A DNA stretch of 57,552 bases from an uncultured Fidelibacterota bacterium (GTDB taxonomy: Bacteria > Fidelibacterota > Marinisomatia > Marinisomatales > UBA1611), in the NCBI GenBank assembly GCA_902559415.1, contig CACEHW010000004.1, forward strand, positions 1-57,552. Reading direction: 5' to 3'. Below the pieces are notes generated by a model. That model did not search any database and was not told the DNA's origin. It worked only from the letters and a program-made list of their open reading frames with translations. Made by a program: the position numbers and the translations under genes. Shown here in pieces: positions 44,090 through 53,099 of this stretch. How positions within the stretch are numbered: the stretch's first letter is position 1; each line of letters begins with the position of its first letter.

Positions 44090-45407
44090 TCGATTAGTAG
44101 TTTTTCTTTTTTTAGTTGGCTTAACCTTTGCGAATGATCAAATACCAGGAGAAGATCAAAAAAGACCTATTCTTTTAAAAGGAGGTGTCTTACATACTGT
44201 ATCAACTGAAGTTTTAGAGGGATACGATATCCTATTCTCAAAAGGTAAAATTGTTAGGATAGAAAAAAACATTATGGCATCGCCTGAGACCGATGTCTAT
44301 GACGTCTTTGGTAAACATATAATTCCAAGCTACATAGCTCCGATAACAAGAATCGGATTAGTAGAAATTGGTTTGGTTAAACAAACACGTGATTATGCAG
44401 AGCGAGGTACATATAATCCAAATGTAAAAGCCAATGTAAGTTACAATCCAGATTCTGAGCTAATACCAATTACTAGGTCAAATGGAGTACTTATCGCAAA
44501 CTCTGTTCCTGCTGGTGGAAGAATATCTGGACAATCTTCTGTAATGATGCTTGATGGTTGGACATGGGAACAAGCCACTCTCAAGCACCCATCTGGATTG
44601 CATATTAACTGGCCCTCAATGAGAATTAATTACGGAAGTAATATAAAAAAATCTGAAAAGCAGCAAAGAGAAGAAATTCAAAAATCTATCAGAGATCTTG
44701 ATGACATGATCCGAAATGTTAGAGCTTATTTTCAAAGAATAAAACAACGTAGTCGTTTATCAGACGAAAGACAAAAAGCAGACCTTCGATTAGAATCAAT
44801 GATTCCTTTTGTTATTGAACAAAAAAGTATTTTTGTACATGCTAATGAAGCTAGGCAAATAAAGTCTGCTGTAGATTGGGCGCGTAAGAATGATTTGAAA
44901 ATAATTATTGTAGGGGCATCTGATAGTTGGCGTCTTACTGATTTACTTATAAAGAACAATATTCCTGTCATTATAGACCAAGTGGAAAAAATCCCAACTA
45001 GGAGATTTGAGCCAATTCATTTACCATACAAACTCCCATCTATTTTAAAGGCACAGGGCGTTCAATTTTGTTTAAATACAATAATAGGCTATCCAAATGA
45101 TGGCAATATACGAAACCTCCCAAATGAAGCTATGAGAGCTTCCGCCTATGGATTGGACAAGAACGAGGCTTTGAGATCCATTACCTTAAGTACTGCAGAA
45201 ATTTTAGGTATCGATCACATGGTAGGTTCATTAGATATCGGTAAAGATGCAACATTTTTCATTTCTGAAACACCACCAATGGAAATGAATCCTAAAATAC
45301 TTATGGCTTTTATTCAAGGAAGAGAAGTTGATTTAAATAACCATCAAAAAATGCTTTACAAAAAATATCAGGAAAAATATCGTCGCCAAGGCCAGTTGAA
45401 TCAATAA
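44082..45407 (+). CDS. Amidohydrolase-family protein lacking metal ligands
   Basis: A 441-residue exported protein. The start is 44082: an AGGTG at 44071-44075 sits six bases ahead, and the signal peptide MNNRLVVFLFLVGLTFAND begins there; an in-frame ATG at 44037 lies well inside the previous gene. The fold follows the amidohydrolase family (GYDILFSKGKIVRIEKNI, SLDIGKDATFFISE near the end), but the usual HxH is replaced by IPSYIAPITRIGLVEIG. Catalysis by the normal route is therefore unlikely, and it may be a structural partner of the preceding enzyme. Confidence 0.85.
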   Translation: MNNRLVVFLFLVGLTFANDQIPGEDQKRPILLKGGVLHTVSTEVLEGYDILFSKGKIVRIEKNIMASPETDVYDVFGKHIIPSYIAPITRIGLVEIGLVKQTRDYAERGTYNPNVKANVSYNPDSELIPITRSNGVLIANSVPAGGRISGQSSVMMLDGWTWEQATLKHPSGLHINWPSMRINYGSNIKKSEKQQREEIQKSIRDLDDMIRNVRAYFQRIKQRSRLSDERQKADLRLESMIPFVIEQKSIFVHANEARQIKSAVDWARKNDLKIIIVGASDSWRLTDLLIKNNIPVIIDQVEKIPTRRFEPIHLPYKLPSILKAQGVQFCLNTIIGYPNDGNIRNLPNEAMRASAYGLDKNEALRSITLSTAEILGIDHMVGSLDIGKDATFFISETPPMEMNPKILMAFIQGREVDLNNHQKMLYKKYQEKYRRQGQLNQ

Positions 45408-45422
45408 ACCTGATAAGTTTAT

Positions 45423-46688
45423 ATGCCAAATACAATAAAAATTGAACGAATTGCTGTTCTTGGAGCAGGTGTCATGGGTGCCCAACTAGCTGGTCTTTTT
45501 GCTAATAAAGGTATAAGAACATCTTTATTTGATATATCTATAGATGTTTCTAGCTCTGGAAGAGAGCGATTAAACACTCTAAAGCCTCCGCCTCTTGAAA
45601 AACCAGAAAATATAAATTTAATTACACCTTGTTGCTATGAAAATGATATGGGAAAAATTGAAGAGGCAGATTGGATAATTGAAGCTGTTCCAGAAAATAT
45701 TGATATAAAAGTAAATGTTTACAATAAAATTGCTTCATCCATCAAGCCAACAGCTATATTATCAACAAATACATCTGGCATCACATTAAAAGAACTCATT
45801 CCTAATTTACCAGAAACATTAAAAGATAGATTTATAATTACTCATTTTTTTAATCCACCTGCATATATGAAGTTATTAGAACTAATCAAAACCAAGCATA
45901 CTTCCTCCGATATATATGACACTATGAATGATTTTGCCCAAAATCAATTACATAAAGGAATTGTCCCCGCTTCAGACACACCGAATTTCATAGGAAACAG
46001 AGTCGGCATTTTTGGTATCATGTCCGCCATAAAACTAGCATTAGAAAAAGGAATTACAATTCAAGAGGCAGATATGCTTACAGGTAAGATTTGTGGGAGA
46101 CCAAATAGTGCTACATTCAGGACAGCAGATTTAATCGGTTTGGACATTCTGAAAAATGTTGCAAATACCACCTATAAAAAATCTACTCATGATGAATCAA
46201 TTGAAGTTTTTAAAATTCCAAATATAATTGAAGATCTTATCGAAAAAGGCAACCTAGGACAAAAAACAAATGGCGGGTTTTACAAAAAAAATGAAGCCGG
46301 GGACATAGAAGTTTATCATCCTGAAAATAAAAACTATGCTCCAATAGAAAAATTAGATATTGACCTAGATGATGATAAAATAAATAATGGTGATATTAAT
46401 CAACGTATAAATTATTTGATTAGTTTAGACAACAAATATGGCGATTTTTTTTGGCACTCTATGTCTGACATGCTACTTTATTGCGCCCATAGAATTCCAG
46501 AAATCACTAGCGACCCAATCAACATTGATAACGCAATGAAATGGGGCTTTGGATGGCAATTAGGTCCATTTGAAATTTGGGATATAATTGGTCTAACTAA
46601 ATCTGTTGATAGGATGAGGTCAAATAATAAAAAAATCCCTCAATGGATTAAAAATAAGATTATAAGTAAAGAACTAAAGTTCTATTAA
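45423..46688 (+). CDS. 3-hydroxyacyl-CoA dehydrogenase, crotonase-free form
   Basis: A 421-residue enzyme. The NAD-binding GAGVMGAQLAG starts at 14, and the catalytic HFFNPPAYMKLLELI is near 139; a dehydrogenase C-terminal domain follows (GFYKKN near 283) and a second C-terminal domain near 340-420 (MKWGFGWQLGPFEIWDIIG). The related FadN type from this superphylum has a further enoyl-CoA hydratase domain making about 800 residues; here it is absent. It oxidises 3-hydroxyacyl-CoA with NAD+ in fatty-acid breakdown. It is convergent with the LolA-like gene. Confidence 0.92.
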   Translation: MPNTIKIERIAVLGAGVMGAQLAGLFANKGIRTSLFDISIDVSSSGRERLNTLKPPPLEKPENINLITPCCYENDMGKIEEADWIIEAVPENIDIKVNVYNKIASSIKPTAILSTNTSGITLKELIPNLPETLKDRFIITHFFNPPAYMKLLELIKTKHTSSDIYDTMNDFAQNQLHKGIVPASDTPNFIGNRVGIFGIMSAIKLALEKGITIQEADMLTGKICGRPNSATFRTADLIGLDILKNVANTTYKKSTHDESIEVFKIPNIIEDLIEKGNLGQKTNGGFYKKNEAGDIEVYHPENKNYAPIEKLDIDLDDDKINNGDINQRINYLISLDNKYGDFFWHSMSDMLLYCAHRIPEITSDPINIDNAMKWGFGWQLGPFEIWDIIGLTKSVDRMRSNNKKIPQWIKNKIISKELKFY

Positions 46689-46706
46689 AATGCATTTGGT
46701 TTTAAT
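46684..46706. terminator. Weak hairpin between convergent genes
   Basis: ATTAAAA and its complement TTTTAAT form a seven-base-pair stem around a nine-base loop, overlapping the 3-hydroxyacyl-CoA dehydrogenase stop and abutting the LolA-like stop. It contains no GC pairs, so terminator strength is doubtful. Confidence 0.3.
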
Positions 46707-47453
46707 TTAGTAGCTTGGAATTCTTTTTAAACTCTTTTCTTGAAATAAATCACTATCTATATCAGAATCCACTTTAATATTTTCAATATTTAAATTTGTA
46801 GTGTGATTTTTTTGAATATCATTAACAAAAATTTTTGATACCACAAAATAATTTTCAATTTTTGTGTAAAAAAATGTTTTCATTTTTTTAAGCTTATTTT
46901 TTTTATCAAACGAATTTTCTTTTACGATGTAAAGGTCCTCTTTAGAAACCCATATTTTATGCATACCATATGAGTTTCTAAATTCAGCTTTAGGAATTAC
47001 TTTTAAAACATAATAAGAAACCCCTTCAATTATTTCATCTTCTAAACGAAAATAATTATTTTCACTAAGTGATCTACTGGTCATATCTTCATAACTAAGA
47101 TCTGAGCCCATAAATGAGTCACTCATCCTATTTGCATTAATTCTACGAATTTTATTATATGCAGGTAACCATATTCGCATTTCATGGTTTTGGTCACTAT
47201 GCTCTTTTTTTAAAAATGACATCCCCCTATCTGACTTAGGTTCTAATACCCAGATAAGCTGATACTTATTTCTATTTGTGGATTTTGAGATCATTACACT
47301 TTTGCGAGTCTTATTTTTTGAATTTGTCAGTGTCATAGATATCTTACTCGACATGCTAATAGGTATACTTCTTTCATTAATCAATTTTGCTATCTCAAGG
47401 CCTGATTGAGAATAGATAATACTGAAAAGGCAGAAAAAGAAAATTACTCTCAT
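46707..47453 (-). CDS. LolA-like outer-membrane lipoprotein-sorting protein
   Basis: A 248-residue exported protein of the COG2834 LolA-like type. It has a signal peptide (ending SIIYSQ) and the characteristic SDRGMSFLKKEHSDQNHEMR, IWLPAYNKIRRI and DSFMGSDLSYEDMTSR segments. The family forms an open half-barrel for lipids and usually occurs beside an RND/MMPL exporter, as here. Its ATG overlaps the exporter's stop (ATGA). It probably carries a lipid across the periplasm to the outer membrane. Confidence 0.9.
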   Translation of the reverse strand: MRVIFFFCLFSIIYSQSGLEIAKLINERSIPISMSSKISMTLTNSKNKTRKSVMISKSTNRNKYQLIWVLEPKSDRGMSFLKKEHSDQNHEMRIWLPAYNKIRRINANRMSDSFMGSDLSYEDMTSRSLSENNYFRLEDEIIEGVSYYVLKVIPKAEFRNSYGMHKIWVSKEDLYIVKENSFDKKNKLKKMKTFFYTKIENYFVVSKIFVNDIQKNHTTNLNIENIKVDSDIDSDLFQEKSLKRIPSY

Positions 47454-49765
47454 GAAATTTTTGACCCAATTAATTTATTTTTTTTCAATAAATGCACAAT
47501 AGAGGCTAACAATGTTAATGTTCCAAATGAGGTAGAAAACATAGCAAAGACCATTAAACCACCTACGTATTGAACAGGTATAAAACTTGAAAATAATAAT
47601 GCACCAAAGGACATGTTTGATACAGAGTCTAAAATAATAGGGTAACCAACTTCATTGATAACATTTTTTGAAATTTTATCTGAACTCGCTTCTTTTGATA
47701 ATCTTTTATATTGATATATGTAATGGATAGAAAAATCGACACCAACCCCTATAATGACCGATGATAAGAGTGCCGTAACATGACTCAAATAGATACCCGA
47801 AATACCCATAAATCCAAAATTTATTAATACAGCTGCAGCTAATGGGACTATCGAAAGGAAACCCCACGTTAAACTTCTAAAAAATAGTGATGTTATTACA
47901 CAAATTATCAACATCGAAAATGATATACTTAAAACTGAGGATTCTATCACTAAAAAAATTAGATCTCTAATTACCACAGCCATACCAGTCACAGACACAT
48001 TCTTTACTTCTTTTAATTTGCTTACAAAGTATTCAATTTCTTTTACGAAAGATATAATTTGATCGGTACTCATAACACTGCTTAAAGCGGTTATTAAACC
48101 AGTATTATAATTATAATCTACCATGGAACTAAGATCATCATAATCCCCAGACATAGAGTACATAAGAAGTAGATTACTGACTTTTTGTTTTTCCTCAGGG
48201 ATTACATCAAACTCAGGATCATCATCCATTAAAATACGATGCATTTGTTTTAAAGCATCTGCTATTGAGAAACTAGTAGTTACACTACTATTCTTTTCTA
48301 GTAATGTTTGTATTTTTTCAATTTCATAGAGCGCCAATGGATCTTTTAAATTGCCTTCCACTCTTACACGAATATCCATTGTCCCAGTCATTTGTTCATC
48401 AATAAAATCTATACTATTTCTGAATTCAGTGTCTTCCTTGAAAAAATTTGCAATATTTACATCGACCACTAATTTATTTAAACCAGCAATGCCAATAAGC
48501 ATAGTAACAAATCCAATCAATAAAATATTTTTTGGTTTAGAAACAACTACTTGCCCAAACGCTTTCATTAGATTCTCAGTAAAACTTGCTCTTGATATTG
48601 CAAGAGATTTCAATTCCCATTTTTTTAATGATAACGCAGCTGGTAAGAAAGTCAAGCTAAGGATAAAAGCATATAAAATACCTATACTCAAACATATACC
48701 ATATCCCATAAGCTGTTTAATAGGGGCAAAATAAAGAGCAAGAAATGCAGCGATTGTAGTTATACTTGTAAGAAAAATAGGAATTAAAAGCGTGTCCATT
48801 GCCTCAGACACTGACTGGTGAGCATCTCCAGTTTTTCTCATTTCTTTAAAAAATTTTGTTACAAAATGTACACCATCTGAATTTGCTATAGTTAATAGTA
48901 TAATCGGCATTGATGAGTTTATTATAGTAAAGTAAAAATTTTCTGAGCCTGTAAAATGTGTAATCCAGCCCATCATACCAGACATTACCAAAAGAGACTG
49001 AATTATAATCGAAAAGATCATTCCGACAGCAAATAGGTTCCTAATATTAAATAGTAAAACTATGCTCATTAGCGCTAGCCCTATGAAAAGTAGCATTGAA
49101 ATATCTTTTTTGATCATGCCAGGAACAGAGCCAGTTATATATGCAGTACCACCATAGTGTATTTCATAATTTTTAGATAATAAACTATCACCTACCTGGA
49201 CTACAGCATCTCTCAGAATATTATGTGGAATATTATCAGTAGGTTTTACTAAAACATTAAAATAATTATCATTTCTACTTACTGATCTTTTTTTAATAGA
49301 AGAATTGTCATTTAGATACTTTACTATATTATCTATTTGACTTTCACTTAATTCTGATTTTGGTTGAAGAGGAACGATTTCGAGAAAACCATCTGCACTC
49401 TCAATTTTTGGGATACTTGAGATACTAGTAACTTTTTCAACTTCATCAATTTTTTGCAAAGCATTTGTTAATTCCCATAGATGTGAAAGAGCTTTTTGAT
49501 TAAAAATATTTTCATTTTTTTTGCCGAATGCTACAAAAATAGATTCAGTGCTACCAAATTCACTTTGTACTGAATCCCACGATAATTTTGATTTCATGTT
49601 TTCTGGGAGCATTGCCATCATATTATCGTCAATTACAATAAACTTTAATCCAGAACCGATGATGAGAGTTATTATAAAGGGGAAAAAAATAGATTTTAAA
49701 GGATTGTCCAGAACCTTTTTTGTTATCCAGAACCTATACGATACTCTTTTTTTGAGGTTGGTCAA
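47450..49765 (-). CDS. RND-superfamily (MMPL/COG1033) lipid exporter
   Basis: A 771-residue inner-membrane protein with about 12 helices in two halves. Each half has a large periplasmic loop, followed by helices carrying AIVxxxxDGVHFVTKF-like (NSDGVHFVTKFFKEM near 300) and GVGVDFSIHYIYQYKRL near 680. It belongs to the hydrophobe/sterol exporter branch of RND proteins. The start is TTG at 49765, as an in-frame stop lies two codons upstream; it overlaps the arylsulfotransferase stop (TTGA). It lies between that gene and the LolA-like gene in one transcript. Confidence 0.92.
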   Translation of the reverse strand: MTNLKKRVSYRFWITKKVLDNPLKSIFFPFIITLIIGSGLKFIVIDDNMMAMLPENMKSKLSWDSVQSEFGSTESIFVAFGKKNENIFNQKALSHLWELTNALQKIDEVEKVTSISSIPKIESADGFLEIVPLQPKSELSESQIDNIVKYLNDNSSIKKRSVSRNDNYFNVLVKPTDNIPHNILRDAVVQVGDSLLSKNYEIHYGGTAYITGSVPGMIKKDISMLLFIGLALMSIVLLFNIRNLFAVGMIFSIIIQSLLVMSGMMGWITHFTGSENFYFTIINSSMPIILLTIANSDGVHFVTKFFKEMRKTGDAHQSVSEAMDTLLIPIFLTSITTIAAFLALYFAPIKQLMGYGICLSIGILYAFILSLTFLPAALSLKKWELKSLAISRASFTENLMKAFGQVVVSKPKNILLIGFVTMLIGIAGLNKLVVDVNIANFFKEDTEFRNSIDFIDEQMTGTMDIRVRVEGNLKDPLALYEIEKIQTLLEKNSSVTTSFSIADALKQMHRILMDDDPEFDVIPEEKQKVSNLLLMYSMSGDYDDLSSMVDYNYNTGLITALSSVMSTDQIISFVKEIEYFVSKLKEVKNVSVTGMAVVIRDLIFLVIESSVLSISFSMLIICVITSLFFRSLTWGFLSIVPLAAAVLINFGFMGISGIYLSHVTALLSSVIIGVGVDFSIHYIYQYKRLSKEASSDKISKNVINEVGYPIILDSVSNMSFGALLFSSFIPVQYVGGLMVFAMFSTSFGTLTLLASIVHLLKKNKLIGSKIS

Positions 49766-51246
49766 CGATTATAGTTCATTATTTTATAAATGAATGCCAT
49801 AATATCTTGAAAATTTATTTGAGAATCTTCATTATAGTCTGCTGGTGGAGTATGAGGATAAAATCCATAATGCATGTCGAGGGTATAAAATAAATCAAAA
49901 ACATCAATAGACGAATCAAAATTCACATCTCCAACAATATAATCAGGAAAACCTGTTGTGTCTCCCCCACCAAGAAAATCAATAGAATACTTTTGCGCTC
50001 TAGCAATCATAATATTTACACCTGGGTATTCATAATCCCATACAGTGTTTCCTGATGAATCTACTTCAAAAATTGTCGCATCATCTGCAACAGAAATTAG
50101 TGTATTCCCATTTGGCAATCTAAATGCACCGCTCTGCACATTAGAGTGAAAACCACCTGTCACCATCCACTCTATTTCTTCTGGTCCAAAAGGCTCAGAG
50201 TCATTAATTACATAGTTAATACTATCTAAATCAAGAGGTGGAGAGATTTCAAAAACTGCGGATGATAAATTCCCATAATTATTATTATAGAGAATCAAAT
50301 TCCCTGCCCCAGGATATCCTTCTTTTATCCAATTAACTCCATGCTGACTGTCTAAACGTTGTGATGAAGTTGAACCTCTGTCATATGCAGTAGGATTTCC
50401 CCAACGATATAAAAAATCACCACCTTTTCCTGAATTTCCACCTGTATGACCTGCCGCCTCATCTGTTGTAGTGCTATGATCAATGATATATATTTCATTT
50501 TGATGTCTGGAACTGATAACAATTTGATCTAGTATTGGATTATAATCTATTGCATTAACATGCATCCAATCGGCATTGCTTCCACCTGGCCCTCCACCGC
50601 CACCAACATCACCAAAGTTAATATCCATCAACTCTGGATGCTCAGATATAACACCATATCCAGGAAGACTTTGATCTGAGTCTTGAACTAAATGATCCCA
50701 AAGGTGCCATTCCCATACAATGTTTACTTCATTAGGGGGAACCATTTCAATCTCTAAAATTGCAGTTGACCACATTTCACCCAATGGGTTATTTATTGAA
50801 ACTCGCCCCATGGCATATGCCTGAGCAGCAGATTTTTTCTCCCACACAATAACTAAAATATTACCATTCGGTAGAGGCTGGACATCGTGATGATGCTGAT
50901 AAACCTCATCTGATATAGTATATTGCCATAAAATCGTACCGTCCCAAGAAATATGAGCTACTCCTCCACCTACTCCACCAGCGCTCATAGTTGGGTTCTC
51001 AACCCTGTAAGGATAAATAATTGAGCTATCTGCTAATAAATAAGGCATACTTGCAGCACCTCTTGGATGGACCCATGTATGGACGCTATTCATGTTGTTA
51101 TCTAAGAGGTAACTAGTACCACCAGTCGCACCATTAGGTCCCCCTCCAGTAGGAGAAAATAAAGTATAACCATTAAATATCTCTGCATTTATACTAACTC
51201 CAAATACAATAAAAAATATTATAAAAGACTTAAATAAATGGTTCAT
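49762..51246 (-). CDS. Arylsulfotransferase-like protein with dockerin-like end
   Basis: A 494-residue secreted protein. I start it at the ATG at 51246, with an AGAAAG upstream, rather than the TTG at 51264. After a signal peptide (ending SINAE) comes a beta-propeller of the arylsulfate sulfotransferase (ASST) type: HHHDVQPLPNGNILVIVWE, DWMHVNAIDYNPILDQIVIS, SRHQNEIYIID and FRLPNGNTLISVADDATIFEV. The last 60 residues have two dockerin-like calcium repeats (GDVNFDSSIDVFDLFY, ADYNEDSQINFQDIMAFIYK). ASST moves sulfate from an aryl sulfate to another phenol without PAPS. The acceptor here is unknown. Confidence 0.88.
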   Translation of the reverse strand: MNHLFKSFIIFFIVFGVSINAEIFNGYTLFSPTGGGPNGATGGTSYLLDNNMNSVHTWVHPRGAASMPYLLADSSIIYPYRVENPTMSAGGVGGGVAHISWDGTILWQYTISDEVYQHHHDVQPLPNGNILVIVWEKKSAAQAYAMGRVSINNPLGEMWSTAILEIEMVPPNEVNIVWEWHLWDHLVQDSDQSLPGYGVISEHPELMDINFGDVGGGGGPGGSNADWMHVNAIDYNPILDQIVISSRHQNEIYIIDHSTTTDEAAGHTGGNSGKGGDFLYRWGNPTAYDRGSTSSQRLDSQHGVNWIKEGYPGAGNLILYNNNYGNLSSAVFEISPPLDLDSINYVINDSEPFGPEEIEWMVTGGFHSNVQSGAFRLPNGNTLISVADDATIFEVDSSGNTVWDYEYPGVNIMIARAQKYSIDFLGGGDTTGFPDYIVGDVNFDSSIDVFDLFYTLDMHYGFYPHTPPADYNEDSQINFQDIMAFIYKIMNYNR

Positions 51247-51308
51247 GAAATACTTTCTGTGCAAATATTTTCAAAATTATAAAATACAATAAAAATTTAT
51301 TTAATATT

Positions 51309-51343
51309 TTAACTATTAGACTCTCAAGGCGTCAAATAGTTAA
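51309..51343. promoter_or_regulatory. Inverted repeat in the divergent promoter region
   Basis: TTAACTATT and its complement AATAGTTAA are separated by 17 bases in the middle of the 156 bases between the divergent ASST and sulfotransferase genes. Such spacing fits two half-sites bound by one dimer, or a short hairpin. It may co-regulate both operons. Nothing else is seen in this gap. Confidence 0.35.
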
Positions 51344-51402
51344 GTAAATTCCTTTCTAAAGTTAATACAATATCTATATCTCTAAATTTTTCATATTAAA
51401 CG

Positions 51403-52491
51403 ATGTTTAAAATCAATAGAAAACTAACCGCATATAAAATTGTTGGTAAAACTTTTGGTGCTTGGCTAGCTCCGCTAATTACAGGTTTCTTACTTTTTTT
51501 AATGAAATTAATTGTTTCAGCTTTTTTATTTATTGATAAAGTTTTTTTTAGGGTAGCACGCAAACCTAATCTGAAAAAGCCAATAGTAATTGTCGGCAAC
51601 CCGAGATCAGGGACTACTTTTTTGCAACGGTATTTAATAAATAGTGGCTTAGGTACTGGATCTCAACTTTGGCAATTGATTTACCCTTCTATCATTCTGC
51701 AAAAGATTATAAAACCGCTCTTGCCTATTCTAGAAAAAATAAGTCCAGCTAGGCATCACTCGACTGCGGCACATAAAACAAGCTTAACATCCATTGAAAC
51801 GGATGATGTAGGTTTATTTTTTAGATATTTTGATGGATTCTTTTTGTATGGTTTTTTATTTGCTTTTGCAGAGAAAGATTTTTTCACATTTTTTGATCCA
51901 AAGCAAAGAGATACTAGTAAAAGAGACTTTGATTGGTTTGAAAGTGTTTGGGCAAGGAATACGCACAGCAATGATAAACCCTATATAGGAAAATTATTTT
52001 CTTTAAGTACTAATTTGCCTGCTTTTCAGAAAAGATTCCCCGATTCTAAAATATTGTATATGATTAGAGATCCTTTGAATGTAATTCCATCAGGACTCAG
52101 TTTAGTTACTGGCGTTCTTGATAAGCGATTTGGGTTTTGGAGTTTAGAAAATAATATAAGGGCTAAATACATTAATAGACTATATAGTGCACTTGTCATT
52201 TTATTGAAACGATTTCATGATGATTGGGTAAATGACAGGATTGATAAATCACGAGTTATGGTAGTAAGGTATGATAGAATGATGTCTGATTTTGAAACAC
52301 TAATGGATGACATTTTTCTTTTTACAAATCATGAACCTTCTGCGGCGCTTATTGATGAAATAAAAAATACAGCTGAAAATCAAAGGAGCTATAAAAGTAA
52401 ACACAAATATGATTTAAGTAAATTTGGCCTTAGCGAAGAAAAAATAAAAAAAGATTGCAAATCAATTTATGAAACATTTTTAACAGAGTGA
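51403..52491 (+). CDS. PAPS-dependent sulfotransferase family protein
   Basis: A 362-residue sulfotransferase. The 5'-phosphosulfate loop is IVIVGNPRSGTTFLQRYL near 61-78, and the 3'-phosphate region is DSKILYMIRDPLNVIPSG near 215-232. A hydrophobic N-terminal helix (about 20-45) suggests membrane association, and an aromatic-rich insert (FFRYFDGFFLYGFLF) may contact a lipid acceptor. It transfers sulfate from PAPS. The acceptor is unknown. Its stop overlaps the next start by four bases. Confidence 0.9.
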   Translation: MFKINRKLTAYKIVGKTFGAWLAPLITGFLLFLMKLIVSAFLFIDKVFFRVARKPNLKKPIVIVGNPRSGTTFLQRYLINSGLGTGSQLWQLIYPSIILQKIIKPLLPILEKISPARHHSTAAHKTSLTSIETDDVGLFFRYFDGFFLYGFLFAFAEKDFFTFFDPKQRDTSKRDFDWFESVWARNTHSNDKPYIGKLFSLSTNLPAFQKRFPDSKILYMIRDPLNVIPSGLSLVTGVLDKRFGFWSLENNIRAKYINRLYSALVILLKRFHDDWVNDRIDKSRVMVVRYDRMMSDFETLMDDIFLFTNHEPSAALIDEIKNTAENQRSYKSKHKYDLSKFGLSEEKIKKDCKSIYETFLTE

Positions 52492-53099
52492 ATTATATCA
52501 TAATAAGAAAATATATATTATCATTTTTATTATCGATTGTAGGGATTTGCTATGCAGAATTAGATTTGAATAGTATAAACGACGCCAAGGATTGGAAATT
52601 TATCCAAAAAGGTAATATCAATCTCAAATGGACTACTTATCAGGGTTATCCTATATGCAAAGTAAGCACTCTTTTGCCATATGCAATAGATTCAATATCT
52701 AAGATAATCGAAGATATTGAGAGTTATCCAAATATTTTCAAAAGAGTCCATAATGTTCAAATTTTAGACAAAAATATGGTCCGCATAATGCTTGATATGC
52801 CTTTATTTCTTTCAAATAGAGACTACGTAATACAATATAAAAAAAATAAAAAAATAACTAAGTGGGAGTTCTCTTTTAATGCCATTACTCACAAAAATGC
52901 TCCAATAGATAAAAACTATGTCAGACTCATAAATGCTGCTGGGAAATGGGAGCTTTATCCAAAGACAAAAAATGAAACCTTGCTAAGTTATACTTGGAAT
53001 GGAGAACTTTTAGGAGATTTTCCTGATTTTGCACTCAAAAGAGCATGGAAAACACAAGGTAATGAGATAATACATTGGATAACAAATGCGCTTAAATAA
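52488..53099 (+). CDS. Exported START/SRPBCC-like lipid-binding protein
   Basis: A 203-residue protein with a signal peptide (ending ICYAE) and a START-like fold: DAKDWKFIQKGNINLKW, then IDSISKIIEDIESYPNIFKRV, LSNRDYVIQYK, and ENKT-like LINAAGKWELYPK. START domains hold single hydrophobic molecules such as sterols, hopanoids or phospholipids. The start is GTG at 52488, overlapping the sulfotransferase stop (GTGA). The barrel gene begins 14 bases before its end. It is likely a periplasmic carrier for the lipid handled by this cluster. Confidence 0.82.
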   Translation: MNYIIIRKYILSFLLSIVGICYAELDLNSINDAKDWKFIQKGNINLKWTTYQGYPICKVSTLLPYAIDSISKIIEDIESYPNIFKRVHNVQILDKNMVRIMLDMPLFLSNRDYVIQYKKNKKITKWEFSFNAITHKNAPIDKNYVRLINAAGKWELYPKTKNETLLSYTWNGELLGDFPDFALKRAWKTQGNEIIHWITNALK

